From Candidatus Melainabacteria bacterium (GTDB lineage Bacteria > Cyanobacteriota > Vampirovibrionia > Obscuribacterales > Obscuribacteraceae): a stretch of DNA of 64,000 bases. Positions within the stretch are counted from its first letter, which is position 1. Each line of letters begins with the position of its first letter. The DNA lies in NCBI GenBank assembly GCA_016212515.1, contig JACRFZ010000002.1:20738-84737 (forward strand), given 5' to 3'. Under the pieces are notes generated by a model that was not told the DNA's origin, did no database searches, and was given only the letters and a program-made list of their open reading frames with translations. This document shows positions 27,403 to 35,583 of the stretch, piece by piece. Position numbers and translations under genes: made by a program.

Positions 27403-29402
27403 AATCTTTGTCCATCGACTAGATCTGCATCATTGCCGGCATCGACTACTTCATTTATTGCTCCGTCTACTTTAGCCCCTGCATCGACCACTTCACTTAT
27501 TCCGCCATCTACTTCTTCCACTGCTTCATCTACTTCATCGAATTCATCTTCTTCATCATCGTTATCATCGGAAGGCAGAGGAAGCGTGAACCAGAAACAG
27601 GAACCGCCACCATCCGGCAACTCCACACCGATTTGCCCACCCTGGCCTTCCACGATGGCCTTGGCAATGGCTAGCCCCAAGCCGCTGCCGGAGCGGAACT
27701 GCCCGTCGGATGAACGCAGTTGCTCGAAGCGACCAAACAACTTATGGGTCTGGTTCTTCGGCACACCGGGTCCCTGATCTTGTACGGCGAAGCGACAGAA
27801 GTTTCCCATGGTTTCAGCACTGACCAGAATCTTTCCGGCAGCCGGAGAGTATTTTATGGCATTGGAAAGTACATTGGTCAAGACCTGCATAGCCCGGTCA
27901 AAATCACAATAAATCTCCAGTCGCGGCTCCACCGCCACTTCAAATGTAATGCCGTTTTCAGACGCCAGAGCGACGACGCCTTCCACGGCTCGTGCCACCA
28001 GATCAGCGGCACTGTATACATCACTGTATAGCTCAATTTTTCCAGATTCGATTTTGCGCATATCGAGAATGTCATTGATCAGGCGCATCAAGCGATCGGC
28101 TTCATCGGCGGCAATTTTTACAACCGGTCGGCTTTCATCATTCAACTGTTCGGCGAAACTGTTCTCTAGAAGCCCTAAGGCGGTTCGAATGGAAGCCAGA
28201 GGCGTGCGCAACTCATGGGATACCATGGAATAGAAATCCTTGACCCGCTCCTCGACAACGCGCCTTTCAGTGATATCGCGCACAATACCAATTAATACGC
28301 TCTGAGCACCAAGCTCAACCGCACTGACAGAAAGCTCCACCGGCAAGCGCGATCCATCTCGGCGCACCCCGGTCAGTTCCCTGACGGCACCATAGACAGA
28401 CCGATGCACGCCCTCTTTGGCTTTCGGAGCGTTCCGGTCGGCGTCCGCGCTCAGGTCTGGAGAAGGATTTACCCCCGGCTCGTCTCCCTTACTTTTGACC
28501 GAATCCTTACCTGGAAGAGCTACTACATCTGCATCCTTCTCGTCCTCCTTGACCATAAAGCCCGGCAGGATTGACTCGACGGAAACACCGGAGAGAGAGC
28601 CGGCTTCATAACCAAACATCTCTTCAAAGACGGCATTGGCTGACTCAACTTCACCGTCGACGGTGACTGTTACTATGCCATCAGGAGCGGTGCCGACAAT
28701 GGCACGCATGCGGGCTTCCCTCTCCATGAGAGCGCGCTGTGCCTCTTTCAATGTACTCTCAGCGGAAAGTCTATCTTGCACATAACGATTAACACCAAAG
28801 ATTAGCACCACCAGAGCCAGCAGGGCTGAGCAGAGGATCACTGAAATACCGGCCATGCTATTGAGGCTTTCCCGGTCCAGATCGCTGAACCGTTCCGTCA
28901 TCTCGTGGTTAATGGTGCGGGAGACGTCCTTGGCCAGCCACTCGACGTGCTGAGTCATACCTTCTTCATCGAACATGAGAGAACGCTGCTTAGCGGCGGC
29001 AAGACCGCTGACGTCACGAACGGCCATTACCTCTTCGGCGCAGCTCTTGCGGAAAGAAAGAGACTCGGTCAAGTCCTCCAGGAGCATGACATAGGAACTG
29101 CGATCGGAGAGCAACAATCTCAACTTGGAAATATCGATATCGATTTGAGAGAGCGCCATCTGATAACGGTCTTTGGCGGCGGTATCACCAGTAATTAAAT
29201 ATTCTCTTTCGCCGGCTTCTGCTCGCGCCAGTTCGATAACTACCGAGTCGAGCAGGTCAAGTAACTGAAATTGCTTGGAAACCAGATAGCTATTTTGCAG
29301 GCGGTCGGCAGAAAGACTGAGTGTGGTCGTGCCGATATAAATGAGCACAAACGCAACAACGGCGATGATGGCAGTAGTTCTGGTTGTGAGCGAGAGTTGC
29401 AT
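27399..29402 (-). CDS. sensor histidine kinase (CHASE3-PAS-HisKA-HATPase)
   Basis: 667 aa. The first membrane helix (IIAVVAFVLIYIG) is followed by a CHASE3-type extracellular sensor with the family's EAGEREYLITGD motif. The second helix lies at about 180-200. A PAS domain (from about 240) is interrupted by a polar insert, and the conserved IGIVRDITERR follows. HisKA has FYSMVSHELRTPLAS, and the ATPase has LTNVLSNAIKYS, DQGPGVP and GSGLGLAIAKA. The C-terminal 50 residues are an acidic repeat tail of EVVDAG-type units. It is the last gene of the operon and pairs with the response regulator 39 bases upstream. Confidence 0.93.
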   Translation of the reverse strand: MQLSLTTRTTAIIAVVAFVLIYIGTTTLSLSADRLQNSYLVSKQFQLLDLLDSVVIELARAEAGEREYLITGDTAAKDRYQMALSQIDIDISKLRLLLSDRSSYVMLLEDLTESLSFRKSCAEEVMAVRDVSGLAAAKQRSLMFDEEGMTQHVEWLAKDVSRTINHEMTERFSDLDRESLNSMAGISVILCSALLALVVLIFGVNRYVQDRLSAESTLKEAQRALMEREARMRAIVGTAPDGIVTVTVDGEVESANAVFEEMFGYEAGSLSGVSVESILPGFMVKEDEKDADVVALPGKDSVKSKGDEPGVNPSPDLSADADRNAPKAKEGVHRSVYGAVRELTGVRRDGSRLPVELSVSAVELGAQSVLIGIVRDITERRVVEERVKDFYSMVSHELRTPLASIRTALGLLENSFAEQLNDESRPVVKIAADEADRLMRLINDILDMRKIESGKIELYSDVYSAADLVARAVEGVVALASENGITFEVAVEPRLEIYCDFDRAMQVLTNVLSNAIKYSPAAGKILVSAETMGNFCRFAVQDQGPGVPKNQTHKLFGRFEQLRSSDGQFRSGSGLGLAIAKAIVEGQGGQIGVELPDGGGSCFWFTLPLPSDDNDDEEDEFDEVDEAVEEVDGGISEVVDAGAKVDGAINEVVDAGNDADLVDGQRF

Positions 29403-29441
29403 AATTTCCCGGCAAAACCGAGCAACCTCCTGGTGGTCACT

Positions 29442-30113
29442 TCACTCTACAATTCTGTAGCCTGCACCACGCTTAGTGCGAATGATGCCACTCTCATCGG
29501 TATCACCAAGTTTACGGCGCAGGGTCTTCATATGGGTACGCACCGTATCGACGGAAGCATTCGAATCACTCTGCCAGACCCGATTCAAGATAGTTTCCAG
29601 AGTAAAGCTCTGGTTGGGATAGCGCATAAGAAGCTCAAGCAAGGCAAATTCCTTCGCCGTCAGATCGAGTTCCTGCCCGGCCCGAAAGACACGAGCGGTC
29701 TCGGTATCAAGTTCGATATCACGAACCGTCAGAAGTTTACCGGCATAAGCCTGGGGACGGCGCAATAAGGCCTGGACTCTGGCATTCAACTCTACGGGGT
29801 GAAAAGGCTTGACAAGATAGTCGTCGGCACCGGCATTCAAACCGGAAGCTTTATCCTCGATGGAGCCGCGGGCAGTCAGCATCAAGATAGGAGTTCGGCC
29901 GCCCTGCCCGCGAAACTGCCGACATACATCGACACCGGGCAAATCTGGCAGCATCCAATCAAGAATTACCAGCTCATAACTATTCAGCTTCAACTGACTG
30001 AGAGCAGTGAACCCACTGGCAACATGATCAACCAGGTGCCGCCCCTGCTCAAGTTGCATCTTGAGCAAATGCCCAAGATTGCTGTCATCCTCCACCAACA
30101 AAATCTTAGCCAT
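29442..30113 (-). CDS. OmpR/PhoB-family response regulator
   Basis: 223 aa. The receiver domain has the acidic pair Asp9/Asp10, phospho-acceptor Asp52 (ILDWMLPD), Thr80 and Lys102 (YLVKPF). The winged-helix output domain ends with SVDTVRTHMKTLRRKLG and RGAGYRIVE. Role: phosphorylated by the adjacent CHASE3 kinase and binds DNA as a dimer. The ATG overlaps the upstream gene's stop by eight bases, with GGGAG at ideal spacing inside that gene, indicating translational coupling. Confidence 0.96.
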   Translation of the reverse strand: MAKILLVEDDSNLGHLLKMQLEQGRHLVDHVASGFTALSQLKLNSYELVILDWMLPDLPGVDVCRQFRGQGGRTPILMLTARGSIEDKASGLNAGADDYLVKPFHPVELNARVQALLRRPQAYAGKLLTVRDIELDTETARVFRAGQELDLTAKEFALLELLMRYPNQSFTLETILNRVWQSDSNASVDTVRTHMKTLRRKLGDTDESGIIRTKRGAGYRIVE

Positions 30114-30720
30114 TCATACTCCCAGCTGAAATTTTCGGAACCAATTGTACCTTAACCAGATCTTGCCTGGTGCCTTTTAGAGCATCGAACCACTGTACCG
30201 GCGGGATGGGTAGAGCGCCAGAGCGGGAGCCCGAAGACGACATCACGGGCAGGGTGCGACTAAGCCCCCGTGCCAACTGATGCAAAGCAGAATCAAAGCC
30301 CAGCACCTGCTCAGCTACACCATAAGTGACCAGCACCGCGGCCGCCTGGTCGACGCAGTTATTGCCAAACAAACTCCAACCGCCAAATTCAAGGGCTTTT
30401 GCCTGCGCCATCGCCGCTTCCACATTGGCTGCTTCTACTAAAAAGGACTTGCAGGCATGATACCGAATATGGGGACCAGCGGCCATGGCCGCGAGCATCT
30501 CGTCACGACGACCTCTGCCGCACCAGAAATCCACATTGCCTCCCGGTGGTACATGACTGTAGCGCCAGAGTGCCGGTAGATACCACATGGGCTCCTTCAA
30601 CAAATGATCGGTGGAACCGAAGAAGTATTCATCGTTATCAACGGCGAACCCCCAGGCCACATGACCGAAGCGCAAAGCCTGCTCAAAATTGATAAAAATC
30701 AGGGCTTCGCGTTCAGGCAA
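30106..30720 (-). CDS. putative permuted papain-fold (NlpC/P60- or LRAT-like) protein
   Basis: 204 aa from TTG 30720, chosen because GGAGGA lies seven bases before it and the codon overlaps the stop of the upstream gene; a GTG at 30759 is the longer option. A histidine in FGHVAWGF (about residue 20) comes before a cysteine in FGNNCVDQAAA (about 122). This His-then-Cys order is seen in permuted NlpC/P60 folds such as LRAT and YiiX. There is no signal peptide, so a cytosolic hydrolase or acyltransferase is possible. It is coupled to the response regulator by an eight-base overlap. The assignment rests on two motifs only. Confidence 0.55.
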   Translation of the reverse strand: MPEREALIFINFEQALRFGHVAWGFAVDNDEYFFGSTDHLLKEPMWYLPALWRYSHVPPGGNVDFWCGRGRRDEMLAAMAAGPHIRYHACKSFLVEAANVEAAMAQAKALEFGGWSLFGNNCVDQAAAVLVTYGVAEQVLGFDSALHQLARGLSRTLPVMSSSGSRSGALPIPPVQWFDALKGTRQDLVKVQLVPKISAGSMNG

Positions 30721-31342
30721 GGCCGCTTCCTCCAGTTTTATCGGCAGCTTTCTCGACACTGCTATCGGCAGCTATATCGCCGCTTCTGTCGGCAGCTTTT
30801 TCGGCACGTCTGTCGGTAGTTTTGTCCGTCCTTCTATCGGCAGTCCCGTCTCTAGCCGGCTGCTCTTCACAGGCTGATCCATCAGACCGACTATGAATAG
30901 TACGCAAAACGGCCAGTTCCGCCTCCAACTGCCCGATTCGCACAAAAGCCACCTCCAGGCGATTCTGGCTGGCGGCAAGCATGGAAAGGCATAACTCCAG
31001 CTTGGCGGACAATTCTATGGATTGCTGATTGGGATCGATGCGGGTGTCCAGCTTAAAATCCAAACCGCCGGTCTGAATCGACATATTGACACTATTACCG
31101 CTACGCTCCTTATTCTCAGTGGAACCACCGGCGGCATCACTGTCGCTAACCCTGTGCGGCCGCACCTGCGTCACGTCCGCCTCAGACCCTGAGTTCATGC
31201 GCCCCATGGCGGAAGGCACACCGCAGGACTGACAGACCTCACTGACATCTTCCGCCTCGAAACTCTCCGGCACAACATCCGGTAACCCTGCACCAGGCCG
31301 GGTCTGACTTTCACCTCTGGTAATGTCATCATTGATGGTCAA
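30713..31342 (-). CDS. hypothetical protein with helical core and charged repeat tail
   Basis: 209 aa starting with TTG. The N-terminal half is polar, with a CQSCG motif at about residue 37. The middle (about 90-145) is a coiled-coil-like helix (LSAKLELCLSMLAASQNRLE, IGQLEAELAVLRTI). The C-terminal 45 residues are a degenerate repeat of DRRxxKxxD/AADxSxEKAAD units encoded by an imperfect DNA repeat. First gene of the four-gene unit leading to the two-component system; it overlaps the next gene by eight bases. No function assigned. Confidence 0.55.
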   Translation of the reverse strand: MTINDDITRGESQTRPGAGLPDVVPESFEAEDVSEVCQSCGVPSAMGRMNSGSEADVTQVRPHRVSDSDAAGGSTENKERSGNSVNMSIQTGGLDFKLDTRIDPNQQSIELSAKLELCLSMLAASQNRLEVAFVRIGQLEAELAVLRTIHSRSDGSACEEQPARDGTADRRTDKTTDRRAEKAADRSGDIAADSSVEKAADKTGGSGLA

Positions 31343-31784
31343 CTTGCCGGTTGCTCCACATGCTCAACTGCCTTACCGAACTTTCCTGAGCAGAGAACGG
31401 TCCGAAAGACTAGCTCATTATCTCTATTAATACCCGAACTGCCCAAAATTCCTACGCCATAACAAGCCGCGCTCCGGCAAGTCACCCCACTTGCAAGAAG
31501 CTGCCGGAACCTGGCAAACCTCCATTATCAGACCAAGAGTATGGAGAACCGCAGGCGGCAACCGGGTTGCCAAGCACCTCTTGCATGAAGGCAAGGTATT
31601 TGAAGGGACAAAACTAAAAAGTTTGCGTTTGAGCGGGCGTGCAAACAGGTAAAACACAAATAGGAAATCTCTCTTTTTATACAATTAAAGAGGGTCTTAT
31701 ATCTGCCTGCCGAGTCATTCAAGACCGCACGGCAAGGCTAATGCAGGGCCCCTGACCAGCGAATATCGGTACACTTCAAAGCAC
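31343..31784. other. divergent intergenic region without a supported gene
   Basis: 440 bases between a minus-strand operon and a plus-strand gene. It probably contains both promoters; an AT-rich stretch near 31675-31700 is the best candidate for plus-strand start signals. No conserved ORF was convincing. Confidence 0.45.
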
Positions 31785-33878
31785 ATGTACAAACCTTCCA
31801 GAACCAGCCAGGGCACTTTCAAGCTTCCCAAGCTTGACCGCCGTGTGCCCAACCTGGAAATTATCGGACAGTGCCTGATGGAAGCCCAGAAGATGATGGG
31901 GCGCACCGTTGAGCAGCCTTTCTCCGCCGGAAAGCCGGTCTACACCTATTGCCTTTCCTGTCATTTTGATAACCCAAGTACAGCCCCGTTCTGGCATCTC
32001 CACCTGGGCGAAGGTCCCACCAGGGACACTCTCTGGTCGCACCAGACCGCCGATACCAGCCTCATTGCCAGCCTCGTCTCCAAAGAATGCCCCGCCGACG
32101 GAGACAGCCGCGCCGCTCAGAGCACCACCTTCGGTCCCTCGGCCCAGACTGCCGCCATCAGCCTCACTCGTATCCAGGCTATGAATTCCGCTGCCGGCGT
32201 CCAGGAGGGTCAACCTGTTCAGGAGGCCGCCGGCTATTTCAAGAAATCGGCAGGCGAGAGATCCGACCCCCAGGGAGGTGGGGCAATCTTCCAAAATGCG
32301 GCCATGCCGCAAGTCCAGTTCCAAATTCAAAACGCGTATCAACAGGGTGCAAGAGTGGAAACCAAAGAGGAAACCGAAAAAAGCAGTTACCAGCGGAACG
32401 GCGATAGTCAGGGTGCTGCCGCGGCGGGTCAACCCGGCTACGGCAGCCAGGACAATGGCAACCGCCCCGCCAGCGGCAGTTATCCTAAACCGCCTACAGG
32501 CGGCTTACTCGGCACACCTGAACTGGGCTCAACCAGCGGCTCCAGACCGCCTGTAAGCGCCTGGGGCATATCGCCGCAATCCGGCGCCCTCATCAACAAA
32601 GAAGGTGTGCGCCCCGAAGCTACGACAAGCCCGGTGGCCCCCCGCCCCGAGATCAAAATGACCTATGGCGGCGACCAGGCGGAAACGGCACCCTATCAGA
32701 CCACCGCCATTCCCCATTCCTTCATGAACCCGCCCTCTTACACCAAGCGCCCACCCACCCTGGAAGGCGCCCTCACCGACATGACACCGCCAAGCCTCTT
32801 GCAATCAATGCAAATCGGCAAGATGACCGGCGTCTTGATGGTCATCTCTAACGAAGATATGGTGGAAGTCTATTTTGAAGATGGTGCTCCCATTCACGCT
32901 GTCGCACCGGACACAAAAGGCGAAGCGGCGGTCATGGAGTTGCTTACCTGGGACGTCGGCAAATTCGCTTTCTATCCCAACGAGCGCACCACAGAGCGAA
33001 CGGTGCGCCGCCGCATGGAAGGCATGCTCATGGAATCGGCACCGCTCATGGATCAGTACCGCTACCTGCACGAGGTGGGGCTGTCCATGGACTCCTTCAT
33101 CATTCGCAGACAAGGCCCCATATCCGAACCGGAGTTCGAGCAGCGCATGGAACGTGGGGCTCGCATGGATATGCAGAAGCAAAAGGCTTTCTACCAGCTT
33201 GTAGACAACAAAAGCACGCTCTTTGATCTCCTGCGCAAGATGCCCATGCCCAAAGTGGAGTGGATTCCAACGCTGTATAACCTGATCTGCTGCGACCTGG
33301 TGGCACCGGCCACCAGCCACAAGCGGGAAGCGGCAACGGCGCCCCTGGAGTCCATGGGCATCAACCGCGCCCCCATCGATGCCGTGCTCGCCCACCTGAA
33401 AAACCCGGAAACCGGACTTATCGACTACCCGGTCATCTGGCACTTCCTCGAACAAGAATACTGCCGAGCCGAGCACACCGGCAGCGCCTTTTGTATCGTC
33501 ATGTTTGAAATGCGCTACCGTACCCAAACGGGGCTGGAACTCTTGCCGGCGGCGGCAGTGCAGGAAGCGGCAAGAAGAATCGGCACCGTCAAACGCAACA
33601 TCGACTATATGGCGCACTTTGAGCCACCCAGCTTCATATTGGTGCTGCCCGCCACCCAACTCTCAGCCGCCACCCTTGTAGCTAAGCGACTCTGCGACAT
33701 ACTCTGGGATTCCTCTCTGGGCGGACCGCTGGATACCCGCAGCCTGGCCCTGGCCTTCGGAGTGGCCTGCCACCCCGAAGAATCTCAAGACCTGGCCGGT
33801 CTTTTGACCGCAGCCAGAGACGCCCTAAACCAGAGCAAACGGAGCGGCAGTCCGGTTGTATCCGCCAAGAAGCAGTAG
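31785..33878 (+). CDS. DUF4388 protein with degenerate GGDEF-like C-terminus
   Basis: 697 aa. The N-terminal 90 residues include TYCLSCHFDN. About 220 Gln/Gly/Pro-rich residues of low complexity follow. A DUF4388 (PATAN-like) domain starts near residue 325: LEGALTDMTPPSLLQSMQIG, then GVLMVI and EVYFEDGAPIHAV. The last 170 residues follow the spacing of a GGDEF domain (FCIVMFEMRYRTQTGLELLP, AARRIG, then FEPPSFILVLPATQL). The GGDEF signature itself is replaced by FEPPSF, so cyclic-di-GMP synthesis is unlikely. DUF4388 proteins are usually tied to two-component or polarity signalling. No ribosome site at the ATG. Confidence 0.7.
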   Translation: MYKPSRTSQGTFKLPKLDRRVPNLEIIGQCLMEAQKMMGRTVEQPFSAGKPVYTYCLSCHFDNPSTAPFWHLHLGEGPTRDTLWSHQTADTSLIASLVSKECPADGDSRAAQSTTFGPSAQTAAISLTRIQAMNSAAGVQEGQPVQEAAGYFKKSAGERSDPQGGGAIFQNAAMPQVQFQIQNAYQQGARVETKEETEKSSYQRNGDSQGAAAAGQPGYGSQDNGNRPASGSYPKPPTGGLLGTPELGSTSGSRPPVSAWGISPQSGALINKEGVRPEATTSPVAPRPEIKMTYGGDQAETAPYQTTAIPHSFMNPPSYTKRPPTLEGALTDMTPPSLLQSMQIGKMTGVLMVISNEDMVEVYFEDGAPIHAVAPDTKGEAAVMELLTWDVGKFAFYPNERTTERTVRRRMEGMLMESAPLMDQYRYLHEVGLSMDSFIIRRQGPISEPEFEQRMERGARMDMQKQKAFYQLVDNKSTLFDLLRKMPMPKVEWIPTLYNLICCDLVAPATSHKREAATAPLESMGINRAPIDAVLAHLKNPETGLIDYPVIWHFLEQEYCRAEHTGSAFCIVMFEMRYRTQTGLELLPAAAVQEAARRIGTVKRNIDYMAHFEPPSFILVLPATQLSAATLVAKRLCDILWDSSLGGPLDTRSLALAFGVACHPEESQDLAGLLTAARDALNQSKRSGSPVVSAKKQ

Positions 33879-33902
33879 CGCCGCCAGCCCCGGTAAAGGC
33901 TG

Positions 33903-34021
33903 ATTAAGTGACAAGGCTGCTTAAGTGAGAAGAGTCCTTAAGCGAGAAGAGTCCTTAAGCGAGAAGAGTCCTTAAGCGAGAAGAGCCCTTAAGCGAGAAG
34001 GGTCCTTAAGCGAGAAGCCCG
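33903..34021. repeat. 17-bp tandem repeat array
   Basis: Units begin with CTTAAG at 33920, 33937, 33954, 33971, 33988 and 34005, with a diverged copy from 33903. Consensus is CTTAAGCGAGAAGAGTC. The period is exactly 17 bases, so it is not coding. CTTAAG is itself palindromic. It lies between the DUF4388 gene and the DCC-family gene. Confidence 0.9.
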
Positions 34022-34072
34022 AGTCGCCAAAGCGTGAGATAATAATGGCAGGTCTTGCAAAAAGGGTGCCTT

Positions 34073-34663
34073 ATGGACGGCCTCAAGGACAATATTATGG
34101 AAACCAGACAGGGAAACCTCCAGATTCCCCCGGTGCAAACGCCCGGAGCGGGCGCAACAGAGGTAGAGAACCTGGCGGAAGTTAAACTGGCGCAAGAGAA
34201 AATGGCGGGAGACAATCTGGCGGCATGTACTGCCCGAGCCCGGGGCGGCAACATTATCTTCTTTGATGGCGTCTGCGGTCTCTGCGATCATTTTGTGCAG
34301 CTCGTACTGGATCATGACAAGACGGGCAAGTTCCTCTTCTGCCCCCTGCAAAGCGATTTTGCCAAACAGAAACTAGCCGCACACGGCATCAAGAGCAGCG
34401 AGCTGGGCTCGGTAGTGCTGATTCTGGACTGTGGAGAGCCTGCCGAAGCAGCCTATACAAAGTCGGAAGCGGCCATTCGCATCCTGGGTGCGCTGGATAA
34501 GAGCACCCCCCTGGTTCTCCTGAAATACAGCCTGGTTCTGCCGGCCTTCCTGAGAGATTTTGTCTATGATCTGGTGGCCTCCAATCGCTACAAGCTCTTC
34601 GGGCGCCTGGAAACCTGCCGCATCCCCTTGCCGGAAGAAAGACAGCGCTTCCTAGACCTGTAA
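34073..34663 (+). CDS. DCC-family thiol-disulfide oxidoreductase (DUF393)
   Basis: 196 aa from ATG 34073, with AAAGGG at proper spacing; a TTG at 34055 is the longer option. After a variable 58-residue N-terminus comes the DUF393 signature IIFFDGVCGLCDHFV with the CxxC pair (Cys68, Cys71). Typical followers are FLFCPLQSDFA, SEAAIRILG and DFVYDLVASNRYKLFG. The family (YuxK-like) has a thioredoxin-related fold and is presumed redox-active; substrates are unknown. It is followed 26 bases later by a rhodanese, so a thiol or sulfur-handling operon is likely. Confidence 0.85.
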   Translation: MDGLKDNIMETRQGNLQIPPVQTPGAGATEVENLAEVKLAQEKMAGDNLAACTARARGGNIIFFDGVCGLCDHFVQLVLDHDKTGKFLFCPLQSDFAKQKLAAHGIKSSELGSVVLILDCGEPAEAAYTKSEAAIRILGALDKSTPLVLLKYSLVLPAFLRDFVYDLVASNRYKLFGRLETCRIPLPEERQRFLDL

Positions 34664-34689
34664 ATGCCAGCCCGGCATGGGATAAAATA

Positions 34690-35583
34690 GTGCCTCACAG
34701 GGCTCCCATGGCTACCACTGCATTGAGATCAACCATTTTCATACTCACTCCAAATGCATTAAGAAAGGCTCTGGCGGAGAACTCCGGCGTCAAATTAGTT
34801 GATGCTCGCCAGGTTTCCGAATTCGCCAGGGGGCACCTGCCGGGAGCCGTAAACCTGCTCTGGGAAGACTTTTGCGAAAGCCCCACTTGTCCGGTGCAAC
34901 CCATCTTACACAGCCCCGGCTACTGGGGCAGCCTCTGCGCGGAACGCCTGCAGGCACTAGCTCAAGAGTTGGCGGCCCGGGGCTTGAGTCCGGAAGACCG
35001 CATTGTCGTAGTCGGTAACGGCAAGCGGGACAAAGGCAGAGAAGGACGTATTGCCTGGATGCTGGCCTATATGGGAGCTAAAAATGTAGGTCTACTGGAC
35101 CGTGGGCTCCTGGAACTGGAAGATCTATACACCCTGGAAGCAAGCGCAAACGGAGGCAGCGCGGCAAAATGGCCTCTTGCCCTGGCAGAAAATCGCCGCT
35201 GCACTATGGAAGACCTGGCTAAAATAAAAGCCTCAGGAGAAAGCCTTTACCTGGTAGACACGCGCAGTCACAAGGAGTTCATTGGCGACAGTTACGATTA
35301 TCAACCCAGACGCGGCCGCATTCCCGGTTCCCATCTCTTTGCCTACGACAAACTATTCCAGGAAGACGGCAGCTTCATTTCTCGCGAAACTTACTTATCT
35401 CATTTGAACAAGGAAGCTCAGGCCGCCCATCTCGTCTCCTATTGTGAAGTCGGTGTTAGAGCCGCTCTTTATGCCCTCCTTCACGAACTCTACACAGGTT
35501 CAATAATGCGCGTATATGACGGTTCCATCATGGAGTGGGGCACGAACCAGGAACTACCTGTGGTGACAGGTGAACCGGCGTGA
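34690..35583 (+). CDS. two-domain rhodanese sulfurtransferase
   Basis: 297 aa from GTG 34690 (ATG 34708 is an alternative). Two rhodanese domains are visible. The first has VDARQVSEFARGHLPGAVN but lacks an active cysteine (GNGKRDKGREG). The second has LVDTRSHKEFIGDSYDY and the active loop YCEVGVRA with Cys252. Role: transfer of sulfur from thiosulfate or 3-mercaptopyruvate to a thiophilic acceptor. There is no signal peptide, so it is cytoplasmic. Its stop overlaps the next start (GTGA). The neighbouring DCC thiol protein could be a redox partner. Confidence 0.9.
   Translation: MPHRAPMATTALRSTIFILTPNALRKALAENSGVKLVDARQVSEFARGHLPGAVNLLWEDFCESPTCPVQPILHSPGYWGSLCAERLQALAQELAARGLSPEDRIVVVGNGKRDKGREGRIAWMLAYMGAKNVGLLDRGLLELEDLYTLEASANGGSAAKWPLALAENRRCTMEDLAKIKASGESLYLVDTRSHKEFIGDSYDYQPRRGRIPGSHLFAYDKLFQEDGSFISRETYLSHLNKEAQAAHLVSYCEVGVRAALYALLHELYTGSIMRVYDGSIMEWGTNQELPVVTGEPA

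Noticed and set aside
27399..27560. Acidic C-terminal repeats of the histidine kinase as a separate gene
   Set aside because: They are in frame with the kinase and have no internal start signal.
31427..31684. 85-codon minus-strand ORF in the intergenic region
   Set aside because: No ribosome site, odd composition with scattered Cys/Arg/Leu, and no recognisable domain.
32805..33659. 284-codon minus-strand ORF opposite the DUF4388 gene
   Set aside because: It lies fully antisense to the recognisable DUF4388 and GGDEF-like domains; a shadow frame.
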